Shown here one piece after another: positions 1 to 8,891 of a stretch of 64,000 nucleotides of DNA. The stretch comes from Sphingobium sp. D43FB. GTDB lineage: Bacteria > Pseudomonadota > Alphaproteobacteria > Sphingomonadales > Sphingomonadaceae. The DNA is taken from positions 48,569-112,568 of the forward strand of contig NZ_NMUA01000015.1 in assembly GCF_002312805.1 (NCBI RefSeq), written 5' to 3'. The notes below the pieces were generated by a model. That model did no database searches and had not been told where the DNA came from. It saw only the letters and a list, made by a program, of their open reading frames with translations. Both the position numbers and the translations under genes were made by a program. Within the stretch, counting starts at the first letter, position 1. Each line of letters starts with the position of its first letter.

Positions 1-578
1 ATACGCCGCTCGAGCTTGCCGGCCGCAACATCTACATCCGCGAAGGCTGCTATGCCTGCCATTCGCAGATGATCCGCACCTTGCAGGACGAGGTCGAGCG
101 CTATGGGCCTTACTCGCTCGCGGTCGAATCCCAATACGACCATCCGATGCTGTGGGGATCGAAGCGCACCGGCCCCGACCTCGCGCGGATCGGGGGCAAA
201 TATTCGGACCAGTGGCATACCGCCCACTTGAAAAACCCTCGCGAAGTCGTCCCCCAGTCGATCATGCCGCGCTATAATTGGCTGAGTGAAAGCCAGTTGC
301 GGACCAAGCACCTGGGCGATGATCTGCGCGCACTTCGCGCGGTGGGCGTGCCTTACAGCGACGAGATGATCGCCACCGCATCGGCCGACGCGGTGGCGCA
401 GGCTTCGCCCGAGGGTGATATCGCGGGTCTTGGCGAGCGCTACGGCGATGCCACGCAGATCCGGTCCTTCGACGGTGACAGCCGCACGGTCTCGGAAATG
501 GATGCGCTCGTCGCCTATCTCCAGATCCTCGGCAAACTCAGCGACGCCGCGCATCAGCCGCCGACGCCGAAGGAGTAG
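1..578 (+). CDS. ccoO: cbb3 cytochrome c oxidase subunit II, C-terminal part
   Basis: Partial gene: the reading frame is open from position 3 at the window edge and ends with TAG at 576-578. CcoO is the membrane-anchored monohaem cytochrome c subunit of the high-affinity cbb3 terminal oxidase. The haem site CYACH is encoded at about 48-62, and the downstream text ([23 protein letters not shown]) is typical of CcoO. The N-terminal membrane anchor and ccoN lie before the window. It is followed at once by ccoQ and ccoP, the usual operon order. Confidence 0.95.
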   Translation, partial: TPLELAGRNIYIREGCYACHSQMIRTLQDEVERYGPYSLAVESQYDHPMLWGSKRTGPDLARIGGKYSDQWHTAHLKNPREVVPQSIMPRYNWLSESQLRTKHLGDDLRALRAVGVPYSDEMIATASADAVAQASPEGDIAGLGERYGDATQIRSFDGDSRTVSEMDALVAYLQILGKLSDAAHQPPTPKE

Positions 579-585
579 GGCTGGC

Positions 586-756
586 ATGAATATCGATCAC
601 CACATGCTGGTCGGCTTCGCCAAGTCCTTCGGCCTTTTCTATCTGCTCGCAATGGCGGCCGCCGCACTGCTCTACGCCTGCTGGCCCGCCAACAAGAAGC
701 GGTTCGACAAGGCGGCGCGCGACATCATCGAAGACGAGGACAAGCCGTGGCGGTAG
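586..756 (+). CDS. ccoQ: cbb3 oxidase small subunit CcoQ
   Basis: A 56-residue protein starting MNIDHHMLVGFAKSFGLFYL with one hydrophobic segment (about residues 8-28) followed by a charged tail (NKKRFDKAARDIIEDEDKPWR). Size, topology and place between ccoO and ccoP fit CcoQ/FixQ, which stabilises the CcoP contact with the oxidase core. It starts 7 bp after ccoO and its end overlaps the proposed GTG start of ccoP by 10 bp, suggesting translational coupling. Confidence 0.9.
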   Translation: MNIDHHMLVGFAKSFGLFYLLAMAAAALLYACWPANKKRFDKAARDIIEDEDKPWR

Positions 757-1625
757 GTGAACGCGATCCCCATAGCGGGCACATGACCACCGGCCACGAG
801 TGGAACGGGATCAAGGAACTCAACACCCCGGTCCCCAAGGCGGTCTGGCTTTCCCTTATCGTGACGGTGATCTTTTCGGTCGGCTACTGGATCCTCATGC
901 CGGCATGGCCGCTGGGCAAGACCTATACGCGGGGCCTGCTCGATAACGATCAGAAGGAGATCGTCGCCAAGCGGGTCAGCGCGGCCGCGGAGGCGAGGCT
1001 CGGCTGGATGCGGCAGGTCGAGACTATGAGCTACGACCAGATCAAGGCCGATCCAAAGCTGATCGCCCATGTGCGTGAGGACGGCCATCGCTTGTTCGGT
1101 GATAATTGCGCGGCTTGTCACGGAATGAACGCGACGGGCAATCCCGGTTTCCCCAATCTCGTCGACGGGGATTGGCTGTGGGGCGGCTCTCCCGATGCGA
1201 TCGCGCATACGATTGCCGTGGGCATCAACAGTCCGGCGAGCAAGGACACCCGCATCGGCCAGATGATGGCGTTCGGCAAGGACGACATTCTCGACAATGA
1301 TGCGGTTCTCGCGGTCACCGATTATGTGAAGACCTTGTCGGACCCGGCCTGGGCGAAAGGCAAGGCGGTGTCTGTCGCCCAAGGCCGGGAGGTTTTCGCC
1401 GTGAACTGCGTTATCTGCCACGGGGAGCAGGGACGCGGCAATCCAGAAGTCGGCGCACCGAACCTGACGGACCAGAACTGGGTCTATGGTGGCGACATCG
1501 GCGCGATCTACCAGACGATTCATGAGGGGCGACAGGGCGAGATGCCCGCCTGGGAGCATCGCCTGAACCCAGTCGATCGCAAGATCCTGACCGTCTACCT
1601 ACTCGACAAAGGGCCCCAGCCATGA
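747..1625 (+). CDS. ccoP: cbb3 oxidase dihaem cytochrome c subunit III
   Basis: 292 residues from a GTG start (an in-frame ATG at 783 is possible, but the text DPHSGHMTTGHEW before it is family-like). CcoP receives electrons from the soluble cytochrome pool and passes them to CcoO. One membrane helix lies near residues 31-51, then two CxxCH haem sites, CAACH (about residue 121) and CVICH (about residue 221), each followed by the family's later Met-containing segment. The stop overlaps the next start (ATGA). Confidence 0.96.
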   Translation: MAVGERDPHSGHMTTGHEWNGIKELNTPVPKAVWLSLIVTVIFSVGYWILMPAWPLGKTYTRGLLDNDQKEIVAKRVSAAAEARLGWMRQVETMSYDQIKADPKLIAHVREDGHRLFGDNCAACHGMNATGNPGFPNLVDGDWLWGGSPDAIAHTIAVGINSPASKDTRIGQMMAFGKDDILDNDAVLAVTDYVKTLSDPAWAKGKAVSVAQGREVFAVNCVICHGEQGRGNPEVGAPNLTDQNWVYGGDIGAIYQTIHEGRQGEMPAWEHRLNPVDRKILTVYLLDKGPQP

Positions 1626-1810
1626 GGCTCCCCCGTTCGCGCAGTTTCTATATCACGCTGGCGATTGCGGCGCTGGGCGTCATCCTGCTCGCGAACGCGC
1701 ATCTGGTCTACGTCGCATCGACCTCGCAGCCCCAATGTGTCGTCCATGTGAAGTCTGACGGATCGGAGCATGCGGCAGGCGTGTTCGGTGCAGCCAAATC
1801 GTCATGCTGA
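1622..1810 (+). CDS. small single-pass membrane protein of the cco operon
   Basis: 62 residues, not recognised as a named family. A hydrophobic helix (about residues 9-28, ending in LVYVA) is followed by a short polar C-terminal domain with two cysteines. The ATG overlaps the ccoP stop codon, so it is almost certainly translated with the oxidase operon. It is not FixG or FixH: far too short and without ferredoxin or FixH motifs. A role in cbb3 assembly is inferred only from position. Confidence 0.65.
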   Translation: MRLPRSRSFYITLAIAALGVILLANAHLVYVASTSQPQCVVHVKSDGSEHAAGVFGAAKSSC

Positions 1811-1825
1811 CCTGATCGGGAGAAG

Positions 1826-2611
1826 ATGATGACCACGATCCCGCCCATCGTTCCACCGCTCCCGATCGAACAACGCTATGCGCGCGACCTGGCGCCGGGT
1901 GCCCCGTTCGCGTGGTTGCGGGAGGGCTGGCGCGATCTTGTCACTCGCCCGGGGCCCAGCCTTCTCTACGGCATCTTCGTCTTCCTGCTCTCGGCCGGCA
2001 TCGTTGCCGGGCTGATCTGGCTCGCTTTGGATTATGCCCTGTTCCCTGCGATCGCCGGTTTCCTGGTCTTCGCCCCGGCGCTGGCGATCGGCCTCTATGA
2101 CAAGAGCCGGGCGCTTGAACTCGGCGAACCGGTGTCGCTGCGGCACATGCTGCTACCTCATGCACGCGCCGGCGGGCAGGTCCTGTTCACAGGCGCTCTC
2201 CTGTGCGGGGTCATGCTGCTCTGGATGCGCGCGGCGGTGATCGTCTACGCGCTGTTCTTCGGCGTCCGGCCATTTCCTGGCATCGATCACATCGCGCCGA
2301 TGTTGTTCACCTCATCGACCGGGATCGCCATGCTCGTCGTGGGAACGCTGGTTGGCGGCCTGTTCGCGGCATTCTCCTTCGCGATCTCTGCCTTCTCCAT
2401 TCCCATGATGCTCGACAAGCGGGTGGACGCCTTGACCGCCATGGGCACAAGCTGGGCGCTGGTCTGGAACAATCTACCTGTCATGCTGATCTGGGGCACC
2501 CTCGTGCTTGCCTTGTTCCTGATATCGGCCGCGACAGGCTTTGTCGGACTGATCATCGTCTTCCCGTGGCTGGGCCATGCCACCTGGCACGCGTATCGCG
2601 CTGTCCGGTGA
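1826..2611 (+). CDS. DUF2189 integral membrane protein
   Basis: 261 residues with about six hydrophobic segments and a soluble N-terminus containing the PFAWLREGWRDL motif of the DUF2189 family. Proteins of this family are often found near cytochrome oxidase genes in alphaproteobacteria, but the biochemical role is unknown. Tandem ATG codons at 1826 and 1829 follow GGGAGAAG. The gene is read with the cco cluster and runs up to the copper ATPase gene. Confidence 0.8.
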   Translation: MMTTIPPIVPPLPIEQRYARDLAPGAPFAWLREGWRDLVTRPGPSLLYGIFVFLLSAGIVAGLIWLALDYALFPAIAGFLVFAPALAIGLYDKSRALELGEPVSLRHMLLPHARAGGQVLFTGALLCGVMLLWMRAAVIVYALFFGVRPFPGIDHIAPMLFTSSTGIAMLVVGTLVGGLFAAFSFAISAFSIPMMLDKRVDALTAMGTSWALVWNNLPVMLIWGTLVLALFLISAATGFVGLIIVFPWLGHATWHAYRAVR

Positions 2612-2615
2612 CGTC

Positions 2616-4814
2616 GTGACCGGAGCGTCCGCCCTCACCCGGTTGTCGGCCGATGAGCTCATCCTCGCAAGCCGGGAGATCGATACCGGCCTGCGGCAGA
2701 CGGATCTGTCGGTTCCCGGCATCAGCTGCGGTGGTTGCATTCGGAAGATCGAGGAGGCGCTGGGGGTGCTTCCGGGCGTCACGCGCGCGCGCGTCAACCT
2801 CTCGACCAAGCGGGTTGCGGTAGACTGGCGCGAGAATGAGGGGCCGCCCCCGCTCGGAGAAGCGCTCACCAGGCTCGGCTATGACGGCTTTCTTTACGAG
2901 ACGCACGACGACGCGAAGGATCCGCAACTCGCGGCCCTGATCCGGGCGCTAGCAGTTGCGGGCTTCGCCGCGATGAACATCATGGGGCTCTCGATATCGG
3001 TCTGGTCGGGAGCTGCGGGCGAGACCCGGGATCTGTTCCACTGGCTGTCCGCAGCGATTGCGCTGCCGACGCTCGCCTATTCGGGACGAGTGTTCTTCAA
3101 ATCGGCATGGCAGGCGCTGCGCCATGGGCAGACAAACATGGACGTGCCGATATCGATCGGCGTGCTGCTCGCCTTTGCAATGAGCCTCTACGACACGATC
3201 TTGAGCCAGCCCCATGCCTATTTCGATGCGGCCGTGTCGTTGCTCTTCTTCCTGCTCATCGGGCGAACCCTCGACTATGTGATGCGCGAGAAGACGCGAA
3301 CCGCGGTAAAAGGGCTAGGCCGCCTCGCGGCCTACGGGGCCACCGTTGTAACCCCTGACGGCAGGCGAACCTATCTGCCGACGGCAGAGCTTGAACCGGG
3401 TATGACGATCCTCCTTCGGGCCGGCGACCGCATCCCCGTCGATGCCGTCGTGCTCGAAGGCCGATCCGACATCGATGCATCGCTGGCGACAGGCGAGAGC
3501 GTGCCGCAACCCGTCACTCCTGGCGCCAGCCTGCGCGCGGGAACGCTCAACCTGACCGGGCCGCTCACAATTCGCGCCGCCGCTGCATCGAGGGACAGCT
3601 TCCTCGCCGAGATGGTGCGGCTCATGGAGGCGGCAGAAGGCGGCCGCTCCCATTTCCGCCGTGTCGCGGACCGTGCGGCGCGCCTCTACGCACCCGTGGT
3701 CCACAGCGCGGCGCTTCTCAGCTTCCTGGGATGGATGCTGGCGGCGGGCGATTGGCATCACGCGGTGACCATCGCGGTTGCGGTCCTGATCATCACATGC
3801 CCCTGCGCCCTGGGGCTGGCGGTCCCGATGGTCCAGGTCGTGGCTGCGCGCGCGCTGTTCGAGCATGGCATCATGGTGAAGGATGGCTCGGCGATGGAAC
3901 GCCTGGTCGAGATCGATACGGTGATATTCGACAAGACGGGAACGCTGACTCTTGGGCGTCCCGGCCTTCGCCGGGATAGTACCGTCGATGACGCCCATCT
4001 CGCAATCGCGGCGCAAATCGGCGCGCACTCCCATCATCCTTACGCAAAGGCGCTGGCCGCGGCAGCCACCCCTGCCGACATTGCGTTCGATGCCGTCGCC
4101 GAACATGCCGGGCTCGGGCTTGAAGCCCGGATCGGCGAGGATGTCTGGCGGTTGGGACGCGGTGAATGGGCGCTCGGCCAGACTACCGTCCAGAGCTGTG
4201 CCGGCACCGTGCTGGCCTGCAACGGCAAGCTCGCGCAATCCTTCGCATTCGAGGACGAGCTACGCGCCGGCGCAGCTGCGACGATCTCCGCGCTTCGCAG
4301 CGGTGGTTACGCCCTCGAGATCATGTCGGGCGACACGCCGGCCGCCGTGATGCCGGTTGCAGAAGAGCTCGGGATCGAGCGGGTCCAGGCAGGCCTCCTG
4401 CCTCATGAGAAAACCGCTCACTTGCAAACGCTGGCCAAGACCGGACATAAGGCCTTGATGGTCGGTGACGGCCTGAACGATGCGCCTGCACTGGTCGCCG
4501 CCCATGTCTCGATCGCTCCCGGAAGCGCGGCCGATGTCGGCAGGCAGGCCGCCGACTTCGTCTTTCTCCGGTCCGATCTCGAAAGCGTCCCCTTCACCAT
4601 CGGGATCGCGCGGAAAGCAGACCTGTTGATCCGCCAGAATTTCGCATTTGCAGCTCTCTACAATGTCGTCGCGCTGCCGGCCGCCATCGCCGGCTATGTC
4701 ACGCCGCTGGTCGCCGCCCTGGCGATGTCAGGATCGTCAATCCTCGTCGTCGCGAATGCCTTGCGCCTCAACCCGCGCCTGGCACGCGGGGGGCGAACGG
4801 GCGACAGCATATGA
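2616..4814 (+). CDS. ccoI: copper-type P1B ATPase for cbb3 assembly (CcoI/FixI)
   Basis: Copper-translocating P-type ATPase needed to deliver copper to cbb3 oxidase. The chosen GTG start gives 732 residues with the family-like text LSADELILASREIDTGLRQ; an ATG at 2577 would add 13 residues and overlap DUF2189 by 35 bp. Visible in order: heavy-metal-associated domain with ISCGGC (Cys about 38 and 41), actuator TGES loop, membrane CPC motif (about 395-397), phosphorylation loop DKTGT (Asp about 439) and hinge GDGLNDAP. The stop overlaps ccoS (ATGA). Confidence 0.93.
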   Translation: MTGASALTRLSADELILASREIDTGLRQTDLSVPGISCGGCIRKIEEALGVLPGVTRARVNLSTKRVAVDWRENEGPPPLGEALTRLGYDGFLYETHDDAKDPQLAALIRALAVAGFAAMNIMGLSISVWSGAAGETRDLFHWLSAAIALPTLAYSGRVFFKSAWQALRHGQTNMDVPISIGVLLAFAMSLYDTILSQPHAYFDAAVSLLFFLLIGRTLDYVMREKTRTAVKGLGRLAAYGATVVTPDGRRTYLPTAELEPGMTILLRAGDRIPVDAVVLEGRSDIDASLATGESVPQPVTPGASLRAGTLNLTGPLTIRAAAASRDSFLAEMVRLMEAAEGGRSHFRRVADRAARLYAPVVHSAALLSFLGWMLAAGDWHHAVTIAVAVLIITCPCALGLAVPMVQVVAARALFEHGIMVKDGSAMERLVEIDTVIFDKTGTLTLGRPGLRRDSTVDDAHLAIAAQIGAHSHHPYAKALAAAATPADIAFDAVAEHAGLGLEARIGEDVWRLGRGEWALGQTTVQSCAGTVLACNGKLAQSFAFEDELRAGAAATISALRSGGYALEIMSGDTPAAVMPVAEELGIERVQAGLLPHEKTAHLQTLAKTGHKALMVGDGLNDAPALVAAHVSIAPGSAADVGRQAADFVFLRSDLESVPFTIGIARKADLLIRQNFAFAALYNVVALPAAIAGYVTPLVAALAMSGSSILVVANALRLNPRLARGGRTGDSI

Positions 4815-4960
4815 ACGTCCTTTGGTACTTGATCCCGATCTCGCTCGCTCTCGGCGCGCTGGGCCTCGCCCTGTTCTTTTGGGCGCTCAAGAGCGGGCAA
4901 TATGAAGACGTCGCCGGCGCAGCGGAGCGCATCCTGAACGATGAGGATCGGCCGCTTTGA
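4811..4960 (+). CDS. ccoS: cbb3 oxidase maturation protein CcoS
   Basis: 49 residues beginning MNVLWYLIPISLALGALG: one N-terminal membrane helix, then FFWALKSGQYED and a C-terminus rich in D/E (ILNDEDRPL). This matches CcoS/FixS, the small protein required to insert haem and copper cofactors into CcoN. The ATG overlaps the ccoI stop (ATGA), the standard ccoI-ccoS arrangement. It ends the oxidase operon. Confidence 0.93.
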   Translation: MNVLWYLIPISLALGALGLALFFWALKSGQYEDVAGAAERILNDEDRPL

Positions 4961-5105
4961 CTGCGACATGCGGATAGCAACGCGAAGGAGGCGCGCGAAC
5001 CATGTGTTCGTCGCAGTCCAGCTCGTGTGCATCGTGCGGATTGCAGCCGAGTTGATGGACGATTGGCTTGGATGGCGAGCGGTGGAACAGCCGGATGGCT
5101 TATTG

Positions 5106-5139
5106 CCTTCCTTCCTTCCTTCCTTCCTTCCTTCCTTCC
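5106..5139 (+). repeat. TTCC tetranucleotide microsatellite
   Basis: About eight uninterrupted copies of TTCC lie in the 350-bp gap between ccoS and the Rrf2 gene, about 115 bp before its promoter. No convincing gene spans the repeat. Slippage would change the length of the upstream region. The rest of the gap (4961-5250) shows nothing else I can name. Confidence 0.9.
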
Positions 5140-5251
5140 CTGGATCCTTTGGACTGCGCGGATCTACACATCACCTCGAATAGACGGACGGCCCGGCTAG
5201 CGCGCAATCTCACCGGCGTGGCGCTCGGTCCACCGGGGCAGGATCGAGCAC

Positions 5252-5280
5252 TTAACATGTCTTCGGCATACCGGTATAGA
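5252..5280 (+). promoter_or_regulatory. promoter and palindromic operator of the Rrf2 gene
   Basis: TTAACA (5252-5257) and TATAGA (5275-5280) are 17 bp apart, a good sigma70-like pair ending about 30 bp before the GTG start. The perfect palindrome ATACCGGTAT (5268-5277) overlaps the -10 region, suggesting autoregulation. The text CCGGTATAGA recurs upstream of the group III globin at 14330-14339. Confidence 0.5.
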
Positions 5281-5310
5281 CGTTATTGATGTTCCTCTCA
5301 GGAGAGATGT

Positions 5311-5754
5311 GTGCGGCTCACCCGCTACACGGATTATTCGCTCAGGGTCTTGATCCACCTGGCGCTCAACGACGATCGCCTATGTTCGATCGGAGAGATT
5401 TCGCGCACTTATGACGTGTCCCACAACCACCTGATGAAGGTCGTGAACGCACTGGCGCATGATGGCTTTATTGAGACCGTGCGAGGCCGCGCAGGCGGCA
5501 TGCGCCTTGCCCGGCCGGCGGATGCTATCACCGTCGGCGAGGTCGTCCGCAGGACCGAGGAAGGATTCCAGCTTGCGGATTGCTCTGGTTGCGCGCTGTC
5601 GCCGGCGTGTGGCTTGACGGGCGTCCTTGCCCGGGGAATGCAGGCGATGATGGCTGTATTCGACTCTTATTCGATCGCCGACCTGCTGACCGACAAGGAT
5701 ACAATGCGGCGGTTGATCAATCGCGAGTCCCCGCTCGGTATCGGGATGCACTGA
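5311..5754 (+). CDS. nsrR: Rrf2-family regulator, NsrR-like iron-sulfur sensor
   Basis: 147 residues from GTG, preceded by GGAGA. The N-terminal winged helix (MRLTRYTDYSLRVLIHLAL) is diagnostic of Rrf2. Three cysteines, C91, C94 and C100 (DCSGCALSPAC), sit where NsrR and IscR bind a Fe-S cluster; the spacing is closest to NsrR, which senses nitric oxide. An NsrR-type palindrome occurs upstream of the globin at 14.37 kb, supporting this assignment, but no direct link is shown here. RirA or another Rrf2 member remains possible. Confidence 0.75.
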   Translation: MRLTRYTDYSLRVLIHLALNDDRLCSIGEISRTYDVSHNHLMKVVNALAHDGFIETVRGRAGGMRLARPADAITVGEVVRRTEEGFQLADCSGCALSPACGLTGVLARGMQAMMAVFDSYSIADLLTDKDTMRRLINRESPLGIGMH

Positions 5755-5785
5755 AGGTATCCATCAGTCACCCGATCTCGAGCGG

Positions 5786-6436
5786 TCAGCTTTCCGACTT
5801 CGCTCTTACACGATCCCATCGATCCGCGTTTGCTTCAGCGCAGACCCGGTCCGCGAAATCCTGGACTTCGCGGAAGCGGGCGGCAGCTCGTTGCTCGCCC
5901 ATGTTCTGGGTGATCGCGTCGAGATGAAGACGATAGGTGGCGTGCGCCCCGAATACCTCCGCAATGTAGGTGTCGAAGAGAGTGTGAAGTGCGCTCGGCA
6001 CCCCCTTCTCATTCAGCCAGGGCGTGCTTGAAGAGGACGTGGAGATCTGCACCAGGCGGACATTTGCCAACGGCTTCGGATCGTCAGCCTCGGGTCCAAA
6101 GCCGATCCCGCTCCCAACGACACGCTCAAGGTAACCTTTGAGCATCGCCGGGGGCGTGCCGAACCATACCGGATAAACGAAGGTGAGAACGTCCAGTTGC
6201 TCAAGACGCTCCCGCTCCGCGATGTTCTGAGGCAGGGGGGTATAGCCCTCCTTTCCCGGCTGCTCATTGGCCCGCAACACCGGGTCAAAATTCTCACGGT
6301 AAAGATCACGCAAATCGCAGCTTTGATGGTGATGCTGGGCGCGCTCCTGCCAGCAGCGGGCGATCGCGCCGCAGAAGCTGTCCGGCTGTGGGTGCGAGAG
6401 AACCACAAGATGGTGGACGGGCAGAGGAGAACCCAT
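5786..6436 (-). CDS. NAD(P)H-quinone oxidoreductase, flavodoxin-fold
   Basis: About 216 residues if it starts at MGSPLPVHHLVVLSHP; an upstream ATG at 6496 is less family-like. The text LVVLSHPQPDSF, then FVYPVWFGTPPAMLKGYLERV and a later GxGxG-like segment match the NQO1/YwrO/KefF family of FMN or FAD quinone reductases acting in the cytoplasm by two-electron reduction. It faces the Rrf2 gene tail-to-tail and lies downstream of the hemA remnant. No partner KefC gene is visible. Confidence 0.8.
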   Translation of the reverse strand: MGSPLPVHHLVVLSHPQPDSFCGAIARCWQERAQHHHQSCDLRDLYRENFDPVLRANEQPGKEGYTPLPQNIAERERLEQLDVLTFVYPVWFGTPPAMLKGYLERVVGSGIGFGPEADDPKPLANVRLVQISTSSSSTPWLNEKGVPSALHTLFDTYIAEVFGAHATYRLHLDAITQNMGEQRAAARFREVQDFADRVCAEANADRWDRVRAKSES

Positions 6437-6544
6437 CGTTCGGCTCCAACAGATCGTATTGAGGATCAAACTCCCGGCGAGGCAATGGGTTCTCAAAATG
6501 CTTACATTGCGTTGCGAGAGAGCGACCGCAGGGGATACTTCAGA

Positions 6545-6910
6545 TCAGGCTGCCAAATGCATATCCAACCGATTCCAGATCTCGACCAAGGGGCCGGTAA
6601 GTTCGCGCATCATCTCGCGCGTGTGCGCAGCACCCTGAGTGAAGCGCAGGCGCTCGGTGCCATGCTGGGCGGTGGGATAATTGATCGGCTGCACATGGAC
6701 CCCATATTCGGCCAGCAGGGCATCGCCGATGCGTTTTGCCTTCACCGGCACCGGAGACAATGACGTCGTGAAGATAAAACCCGGTGCATAGCTGCGGATC
6801 ACGTCAACGATCCGCTGATCGGCGGCGATATCGCTGCCCATGACGCCGATCGCCTTGGCGAGTGTTCTCTCGATAACCGGCAGGCGCATCCCGAGCCCTC
6901 GGCCGGCGTG
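6545..6910 (-). pseudogene. hemA: remnant of 5-aminolevulinate synthase
   Basis: The protein text reads as the C-terminal third of ALA synthase: [34 protein letters not shown], then directly [24 protein letters not shown] and GTERLRF. The N-terminal two thirds are absent, and in intact enzymes roughly 50-60 residues lie between TTSLPP and the VKAKRI segment, so there is also an internal in-frame deletion. The catalytic glycine loop and most PLP contacts are missing, so it cannot be an active ALAS. A second ALAS gene in a low-oxygen cluster is a known alphaproteobacterial pattern; here it is decayed. Confidence 0.8.
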
Positions 6911-6949
6911 ACCCGCCCAGTCGCAGGCCCTGGCCGCCCGTAGGATCAA

Positions 6950-7588
6950 TCAGCCGAAGGCCAGCGCGCCTTGCTGCGGTAGCTTGACGGCGGCTGGCAA
7001 GGATCGACCGGCCTGAAGCAGCTTTCGTGCGATCGGCGATAGCGTGTAGACGGCCTGGCGTTGACCACCTCGATTGTGATGATCGACGCAGTAGCCCTGA
7101 TAATGACGGTGGAGCATGCCGGCGCGGACGAGGTCGGACACCGCGCGGCTGACATTGGTCTTGCCCGAGGCACGAACCCGGGCGCGGACCTCGCTGTCGA
7201 TCTCCCGCGCCGCCTCCTGGGGGTCTGCCGGCAATATCCCCGCGTCGGCCATTTCCTCGCGGACCCGGACGGCAAGCGCCATCCTGCGAGGGTAGCCGCT
7301 TCCCATCGGGGCGAGCGCGTCACAAAGCCATTCCCGGATCGGGATCGCGGAACCGTCGTGAATGACCAGGGGGCCTGCGCTGCCATTGGGACCCGCGGCC
7401 TTCGCAATTAGGTCGAGGATCATGTAGGCGTAGCGAGGCCGCGTCGAGCATTGCGCGAGCAGTTCTACGAGACCGGGCATATCAAGCGGCCCGGCATCAA
7501 GATCGGCTTTGAGGCTGGTCTGGAGCATGGAAGAATCATGCACAGGTAGAACGAAAAGTGAATCCCTCCATTCCAGTCCGGATGACAT
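6950..7588 (-). CDS. unrecognised protein with a likely winged-helix C-terminal domain
   Basis: 212 residues from the ATG at 7588 (192 if from 7528); neither start has a clear ribosome site. The C-terminal part (TNVSRAVSDLVRAGMLHRHYQG, then GGQRQAVYTLS) looks like a winged-helix DNA-binding fold with a beta-hairpin wing. The N-terminal half is helical and unidentified. A perfect inverted repeat lies just upstream of the start, so autoregulation is plausible. It is followed on the same strand by the hemA remnant. Confidence 0.6.
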   Translation of the reverse strand: MSSGLEWRDSLFVLPVHDSSMLQTSLKADLDAGPLDMPGLVELLAQCSTRPRYAYMILDLIAKAAGPNGSAGPLVIHDGSAIPIREWLCDALAPMGSGYPRRMALAVRVREEMADAGILPADPQEAAREIDSEVRARVRASGKTNVSRAVSDLVRAGMLHRHYQGYCVDHHNRGGQRQAVYTLSPIARKLLQAGRSLPAAVKLPQQGALAFG

Positions 7589-7595
7589 TTGTCAG

Positions 7596-7629
7596 CTATG
7601 ACACTTTATCCTCGGGCAAAGTGTCATAG
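7596..7629. promoter_or_regulatory. perfect 12-bp inverted repeat, probable operator
   Basis: CTATGACACTTT (7596-7607) and AAAGTGTCATAG (7618-7629) are exact reverse complements separated by 10 bp, centre to centre 22 bp (two helical turns). The repeat ends 8 bp before the ATG of the winged-helix gene on the minus strand. It is not followed by a T-run, so an operator fits better than a terminator. Confidence 0.65.
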
Positions 7630-7820
7630 GCGCTCGTTTAGGGTGCATGGCGGCGGCACGCTCTCCGCCCCAATCGGCGCGCCAGCGAAGAGCCCGTTTC
7701 CTTCCTGCGGCTAGACCCCCAGGCCGGATGAAGAGAGGCGAAAGCAGCCCGGAATGATGAAAACACGAGTCATCGCTCGCTCTTCCGTGGCCTGTCAGGA
7801 GCATCTCTGCTCAGACCGCG

Positions 7821-8675
7821 TCATGTGCGGTCGGCGGAGTCTTTGTCCTGGGGGACGAGCAGGACGTCACAATCGAGACAGGCAAGAAGGGCGCGCGCCG
7901 TGCTGCCCAGCATCGCCGCGATCAGGCCGGATCGCCCATGCGTTCCAACGACCGCCAAATCGGTATTGTTTGATCGCACATGGTCGCGCGCGACGGCGCA
8001 GATTTCGCCATAGTCGACGTTGATGTCGAGCCGGTCGCGAACACCGGCGGGCAGGTCGACTTCTTCCAGGAAGGCTTCCAAATCCCGCGCGATGTCTGCC
8101 TGTCGATCTCCCGCGTGTCCTTCGCGGCCCCGCAGCGTTTCCAATCGCACGTGATAGGCGTGTAGAAGTGTTAGGTCGGCCGCTGGGAAGATCGCAACGG
8201 CGAGACGCAGTGCCGTCGCCGAGCATGCTGAAAAATCCGTCGCTACCATGAGCTGGCGATACTGCTGTTGAGCCCGTTCCTTGACGATGAGCACAGGCAG
8301 ACCGCCCCGTTGTGCGAGGCGCTCCACAGTCGTCCCGACGATGAAGTCGCCAATCTCGTCATGACGCGAGATGCCGGCGACGATAAGGTCGACCCCGAAC
8401 TCGGCGGAGGTTTCGATGATCGCCTGCGCCACGTCTCCGAAAGCGAGACGAGTAGAGACCGCTATGGCGTCGTCCTGTACCTCTGCGCGTAGCCGCGTCT
8501 CAGCCCGCGCGATGTCTTCCTGGACGTCAACTGTCGTTGCAGCGTCATCCCCTAAAACATGAAGAAGGATAAGCTTCGCGCCCCAGACGCGCGCCAACTG
8601 AATGGCACGGTCACGCGGCCGGTCGCAACGACCGCTAAAATCGGTCGGAAACAATATGGTTTGGGGCACGGTCAT
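7821..8675 (-). CDS. universal stress protein, two tandem UspA domains
   Basis: About 284 residues from MTVPQTILFPTDFS (another ATG lies 9 bp upstream). Two UspA-type Rossmann-like domains are visible: TILFPTDFSGRCDRP at the start and QLMVATDFSACSATALRLA in the middle. The C-terminal glycine loop GTHGRSGLIAAMLGSTARALL is the ATP-binding motif G-2x-G-9x-G-S/T. Tandem Usp proteins bind ATP and support survival in starvation or low oxygen. Several more Usp genes follow nearby. Confidence 0.88.
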   Translation of the reverse strand: MTVPQTILFPTDFSGRCDRPRDRAIQLARVWGAKLILLHVLGDDAATTVDVQEDIARAETRLRAEVQDDAIAVSTRLAFGDVAQAIIETSAEFGVDLIVAGISRHDEIGDFIVGTTVERLAQRGGLPVLIVKERAQQQYRQLMVATDFSACSATALRLAVAIFPAADLTLLHAYHVRLETLRGREGHAGDRQADIARDLEAFLEEVDLPAGVRDRLDINVDYGEICAVARDHVRSNNTDLAVVGTHGRSGLIAAMLGSTARALLACLDCDVLLVPQDKDSADRT

Positions 8676-8891
8676 GCAGGTCATTATAGCCGCGGTTGCG
8701 GCCAGACCAAGACGATCCACCAACATTGGGCTCCCCGCGATGGTTTGAAGCGCGCGGCGGCAATCCGTTCGCTTCCGTTGCCGATGACAGGCACACGGAC
8801 GGCGGAGCGAGCGTCGGTCTCGGTCTGGCTTTCGAGGAGTCGGCGGTAAACCCAGGGCTTCTCACGGCTAGGGCCGGGCAGTCCCAGGCCA

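Noticed and set aside
3315..4238. 307-codon minus-strand frame within ccoI
   Set aside because: Shadow of the ATPase gene; no protein-like motifs.
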